Positions 60,690 through 64,000 of a stretch of 64,000 nt of DNA are shown here, in pieces. This DNA is from Gnetum montanum. Lineage: Eukaryota > Streptophyta > Gnetopsida > Gnetales > Gnetaceae. Numbering within the stretch: the stretch's first letter is position 1; every line of letters begins with the position of its first letter. A model generated the notes under the pieces. That model was not told the DNA's origin. It searched no databases and was given only the letters and a program-made list of their open reading frames with translations. The DNA is taken from the NCBI GenBank assembly GCA_015680685.1, contig MNCI01010025.1, positions 376,860 through 440,859 of the forward strand, written 5' to 3'. Made by a program: the position numbers and the translations under genes.

Positions 60690-61180
60690 AAAGAAGCCTT
60701 GTCCTTGTATGATATCAAGGTAACCTCTAAAGAGTATCATGCTACATTGTATGATGATCTTAAGAGATTTGTGATTCCAAGTGATATTCCTAATCAAATA
60801 GAGGGTATTTTATCCTTCTTTCAAGTCCTTCACTATGGATTAGATAATATGAACTTATGTGATGAAAATATTAAGACTAACTTAAAGATAGGGGATATTT
60901 GTTAGCTGCTACTCTACATTACCATCAAAGTATCATATGACGCTTCAATTCCACTGATACATGTTGATGATGGTATCGATTCTAACATGATCACATGGGC
61001 TATTACCAAATATCTTGGTCTTCATGATCAAGAAATTTTTAATAAAACTTGTATGAGCCTTAGTTCCTTTAATGGTACATTAGTTGAAGTTATAGGTTCC
61101 ATTAGGTTGTCATTCATAGTAAGTGATTTGATGGAATATAAATCCTTTTTATGGTCATATGTAAATGCCCTAATATGAAT
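60690..61180 (+). pseudogene. Aspartic protease of D1, decayed
   Basis: Open frames at 60699-60905 and 60987-61178 belong together. PLIHVDDGIDSNM at about 60950-60995 is the gypsy protease active site (VDGG....N), followed by KYLGLHDQE, MSLSSFNGTLVEVIGSIRL and a strand that fades out. It is of the same general type as the W2 protease. No RT is seen downstream. Confidence 0.6.
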
Positions 61181-61184
61181 GAAA

Positions 61185-61970
61185 TACTATGATATTATTA
61201 GCTAAATTAGCATCGCATAGTGTCATCCTTTATACACTAGGAAATTTAATTTTCTTTTCAAGAATATGAAATAATTGTTCTTGTTAATACATAAATTCTA
61301 AGTATTTCTCACTTAGATCATAAAGCATGACCCTGTTAACTTAGTAATGAACTAGCTAATATCACAGTTAAACCTTTAGGTAAAACTACACTTCTCCTTG
61401 TAAGAACCCTACTAATACCAATGACTTGATAGACCTAAATAATGAGTCTATCTTTAACATCAGATTTATTAAAATAAGCTGTGGCAAGCATGATATACCT
61501 ACTCTTAAGAAAAGGCTTCATCTCATTCCTCTCATACAACTACTTAGAATTTTTTCACAAATATCATAACATTAGATACATGAGCTTCAAAAAATAAAAT
61601 CTTTTATTTACTACTTCCTAAGTGATGGATGGCTACTACATTAAAGTTTACGTTAATACTTGACCATGCTTTTACCTTTTTCTCTTATTGCTTACTATTT
61701 GCTAGCAATGTTAAATAGTAAGAGATGACATAACATTAATGTATTATGTCATTCTTATAACTATCATAACACACCATGATAATTAATTGGAAATGATGTA
61801 ACTTTTATTACTTTAAAAATTCTATACAATAGGTGCAAATCAGAATATTTGAAGTTGCACATTATTCCTTAACATCATTTACACTTGATGTTTACCAAAA
61901 ATACATATAATTCTACATCAGACAAATGACACACAAAACCAACATTCAAATGTTAAAATTCTATAAGGCT
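61185..61970. other. AT-rich DNA after D1
   Basis: I see no domain or LTR end. A hairpin of ATGACATAA and TTATGTCAT lies at about 61726-61754. Confidence 0.4.
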
Positions 61971-62079
61971 TATTATTCATCATCTCCAACAACTTCTTTC
62001 TCCTTTTCATCATCAAGTTGCATGGAAGTTGGTTTACCTACTACTTCTTGGCTACTGTCCCTAGGATCTACACATGAAG

Positions 62080-62158
62080 CTAGGATAAACCAAGATGTTA
62101 GTTTTACTTTCATCATGTAAAGTATAAGAAACTAACATATCTAAAAATTAATACTTAC
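62080..62158 (-). other. Intron with consensus splice sites (79 bp)
   Basis: It begins GTAAGTATT and ends TTTATCCTAG on the minus strand. It joins a codon split after one base. The downstream 35 codons are open to a TAA at 61975-61973. Confidence 0.6.
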
Positions 62159-63131
62159 CTTGTATGTCTCTATACATCTCTAGAATGCTTTCCTCTATCT
62201 CCTCCAAGCTAAGATTAGATATGTCTAATATGTCAAACAATGAGCTTGGGATCTTTAATAAAATATTAGCTCATTCTTTCTCATAAGCCTTTAATTCTTC
62301 TAGGTGATGTTGTTACCATTCTCTTTGTAATCAGCATAGTGTGGTAATCAACACACTATTTGTAAAATCTTGGAATAGTTCTTCTAACTTAGTCTATTTG
62401 ATGAACATGATTCTTATTTCTTGATTCACATATAAAGTTTAATTTTCCTTAAGTAACCTATGATACTCTTACTTGTACCATGACTTATTGGTCTAATGTT
62501 TTTTCACCCTAGTTCTCTAATGCTATCACAGAGTTCCTTAAACTAATTGTCAACTATGTCATAGCCAATGTTAACCTTTTGTGTTTTATTAAAACTTTCT
62601 AAAACTCCATGCCTTTATACTTCTCTCTTGGGTATGCATGGGAAGAGCATTATGTCTGACCATATTGCTACCTCTTAGCTCAACTTCAACAAGCTCCACT
62701 TGGTCAGTTAACATCTTTATTTGTCTATAATTCTCTTTCTCTTTCTTACGCATTTGCTCCAATGAGTCTAGGAGTACAACAATGATATTAGCTTGTTCAA
62801 TTATCAATACTTCCATAGCCTTCACGTAGCTTAGAGTGGTTCTTATTTTATCTGCAACAATGCAATCTACTTCCACATCGACATTTATTATTGGATCGTG
62901 GAATGTTACCTAATTCTTAATTGAGCTTGATTTTTTATTTTTGCATGTTGAATAAAGAATGTTAGTTTCTCTACAATAACTCTTAATGCAAACATAGTTC
63001 TCGTAGTAGTGGTGTTAGATTTATTTACCTTCTCTTGAAGAGAGCAGGTTCAAGTTCCTCTTCATACCTTCATCCAAACCCTACAACATTAACTACTTGT
63101 CTTCTACACAAGTCTAAATTTTCTTTTTCAT

Positions 63132-63265
63132 CTTTGTAAAAGGCAAATATTAACTAAGTTATTTTAACATTCACAAAACTATGTACAACTTTCAACGTTA
63201 CATCAAAGCAAACTTACCATATGACATGAAGAGTTTGGAACTTGTTACTTCTTTGATTCACTTAC
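63132..63265 (-). other. Intron with consensus splice sites (134 bp)
   Basis: It begins GTAAGTGAATC and ends CCTTTTACAAAG on the minus strand. The split codon is restored across the join and the frame continues as YEKENLDLCRRQVVN. Confidence 0.6.
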
Positions 63266-63315
63266 AAACCTCAAAATCGTTCAAAACTCTTTTGCCTATT
63301 AGAGGGTTGATGTTT

Positions 63316-63360
63316 ACAGCAGCAGCAGCAGGAGGAGGAGGAGGAGGAGGAGGAGGAGGA
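63316..63360. repeat. (AGC)5(GGA)10 microsatellite
   Basis: Five AGC and ten perfect GGA triplets. On the minus strand it encodes the Pro10-Ala4 tract of the pseudogene. Its purity contrasts with the decay around it. Confidence 0.9.
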
Positions 63361-63799
63361 ACCTCTATTTCTAGAAGCTCATCCCTTTCACTCTCCTTCT
63401 CTTATCTTTCTTGTTCTTCCTACCATGTTTTATTGAGGTTCAATTTAAAAAGGTTAGAAAAAGAATACAACTTTTTCTTATCATCCTCTTTATTTTCCTA
63501 TGATGAAAACAATTAAGTTAGAAAATCCAACTTCTCTTTGCTCATACCTTCCTTTTGGTCTTTGGGAATAGAAGAAAGGATGGAATGTAGTTTTTTAGCC
63601 TCACATTCTAAAGCCCTTTTCTCTCAACTTACTTCTGAAAAACAAAGTATTAATAACACTATGTCGACATCATATCTCATTAATGTTAATCTTAGAAATT
63701 ACACTAAATTGTTTACACACAATAAAATAGGTAGGCATTAAAATTATTTGTTTTCTCCTGTAGCTTTTCTTGAGAGATTTTTATTGCATGAGTTTCTAA

Positions 63800-63999
63800 A
63801 GATATGTCTTACTCCTATAAGAGAAGAGGCTTCCACTTTTTAGAAGTCCGCCCTTTTTCCAAAGTTTTGGAGGTGTTCTACAAAAATTCCCTCCTTTCTT
63901 CATGACACATCTGCACAGCGAATCACTTTGTTCAGGCGAATCACTAGGCAGGCTCCTTCAACATCCGAGAGACTGTCGCATTAGGACTCAACTTATTTC
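63800..63999 (-). other. Less CpG-depleted terminal segment, possibly coding
   Basis: CpG is clearly more frequent here than in the previous kilobases. A short direct repeat, GCGAATCACT, occurs near 63919 and 63937. On the minus strand one frame reads CVMKKGGNFCRTPPKLWKKG and continues for about 30 codons. It may be upstream sequence of the spliced pseudogene or a younger repeat that runs out of the window. Confidence 0.35.
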
Positions 64000-64000
64000 A

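Larger units (their letters stand above)
61973..63634 (-). pseudogene. Decayed multi-exon gene of unknown function, coiled-coil type
   Basis: The minus strand holds at least five exons with good plant splice sites: 63634-63548, 63497-63266, 63131-63029, 62909-62159 and 62079-61973. The 63266/63131 join (GAGGTTT|GTAAGTG to TTACAAAG|ATG) and the 62159/62079 join (ACAAG|GTAAGT to TATCCTAG|CTTC) keep the reading frame. The other two joins miss phase and suggest indels. Translated features are EKRALECEAKKLHSI, an acidic/basic stretch, ten prolines then four alanines encoded by a microsatellite, NPLIGKRVLNDFEV, then a 250-codon exon of coiled-coil character (MRKKEKENYRQIKMLTDQVE) and an acidic C-terminus ending GDDE and stop. 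The large exon has about sixteen in-frame stops; the last exon is intact. I do not recognise the family. Confidence 0.6.

Noticed and set aside
63181-63516. Plus-strand frame with polyalanine-polyglycine
   Set aside because: The microsatellite creates it. The minus strand has splice sites with matching phase and a coding-like sequence through the same bases.
1-63999. tRNA, rRNA and other structured RNA genes
   Set aside because: I looked for cloverleaf ends and conserved rRNA wording and found none beyond the tRNA-complementary primer sites.

Overview
This window is nuclear DNA of a large-genome land plant, most likely a seed plant. It is AT-rich, depleted in CpG, and built almost entirely from old, nested LTR retrotransposons of plant Ty3/gypsy and Ty1/copia types. 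No intact gene is visible; every coding region is interrupted by stops. The sequence alone does not fix the species. Two runs of N (7342-7610 and 47175-47194) are assembly gaps.

Layout by my reading. (1) 758-8092, minus strand: A1, an Athila-like element with target-site duplication TAAGC, carrying gag and a second long ORF but no reverse transcriptase. (2) 8098-13536: anonymous AT-rich DNA, then a worn tandem repeat. (3) 13537-19199, minus: C3, a copia element inserted into that repeat. (4) 20108-20660: a ~46-bp tandem array of self-complementary units. (5) About 21459-26210, plus: C1, a copia element with gag, integrase and the start of RT, cut by (6) 26211-29173, plus: C2, a second copia element, itself cut by (7) 29174-34084, plus: W1, a gypsy element with a very long 5' LTR and gag. 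W1 is cut by (8) 34085-39913, minus: A2, a relative of A1 whose 5' LTR is fused head-to-head to a plus-strand LTR fragment (39914-40291). (9) 40292-56024, minus: W2, a second W element with gag and protease, split by (10) 42348-49763, plus: A3, which has two LTRs of exactly 1050 bp, a PBS, gag and protease. (11) 57100-61500, plus: D1, a decayed gypsy gag-protease region. (12) 61973-63634, minus: a decayed but still recognisably spliced multi-exon gene with coiled-coil character.

The elements form a community of parasites on other elements' enzymes. Only C1 keeps part of a reverse transcriptase; the Athila-like and W elements keep gag (sometimes protease) with complete ends and must have moved using proteins supplied in trans. 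Several unrelated LTR families here carry repeated self-complementary motifs in the U3 region just upstream of a TATA box. That shared design, together with the hidden spliced pseudogene, is the most interesting signal in the window.
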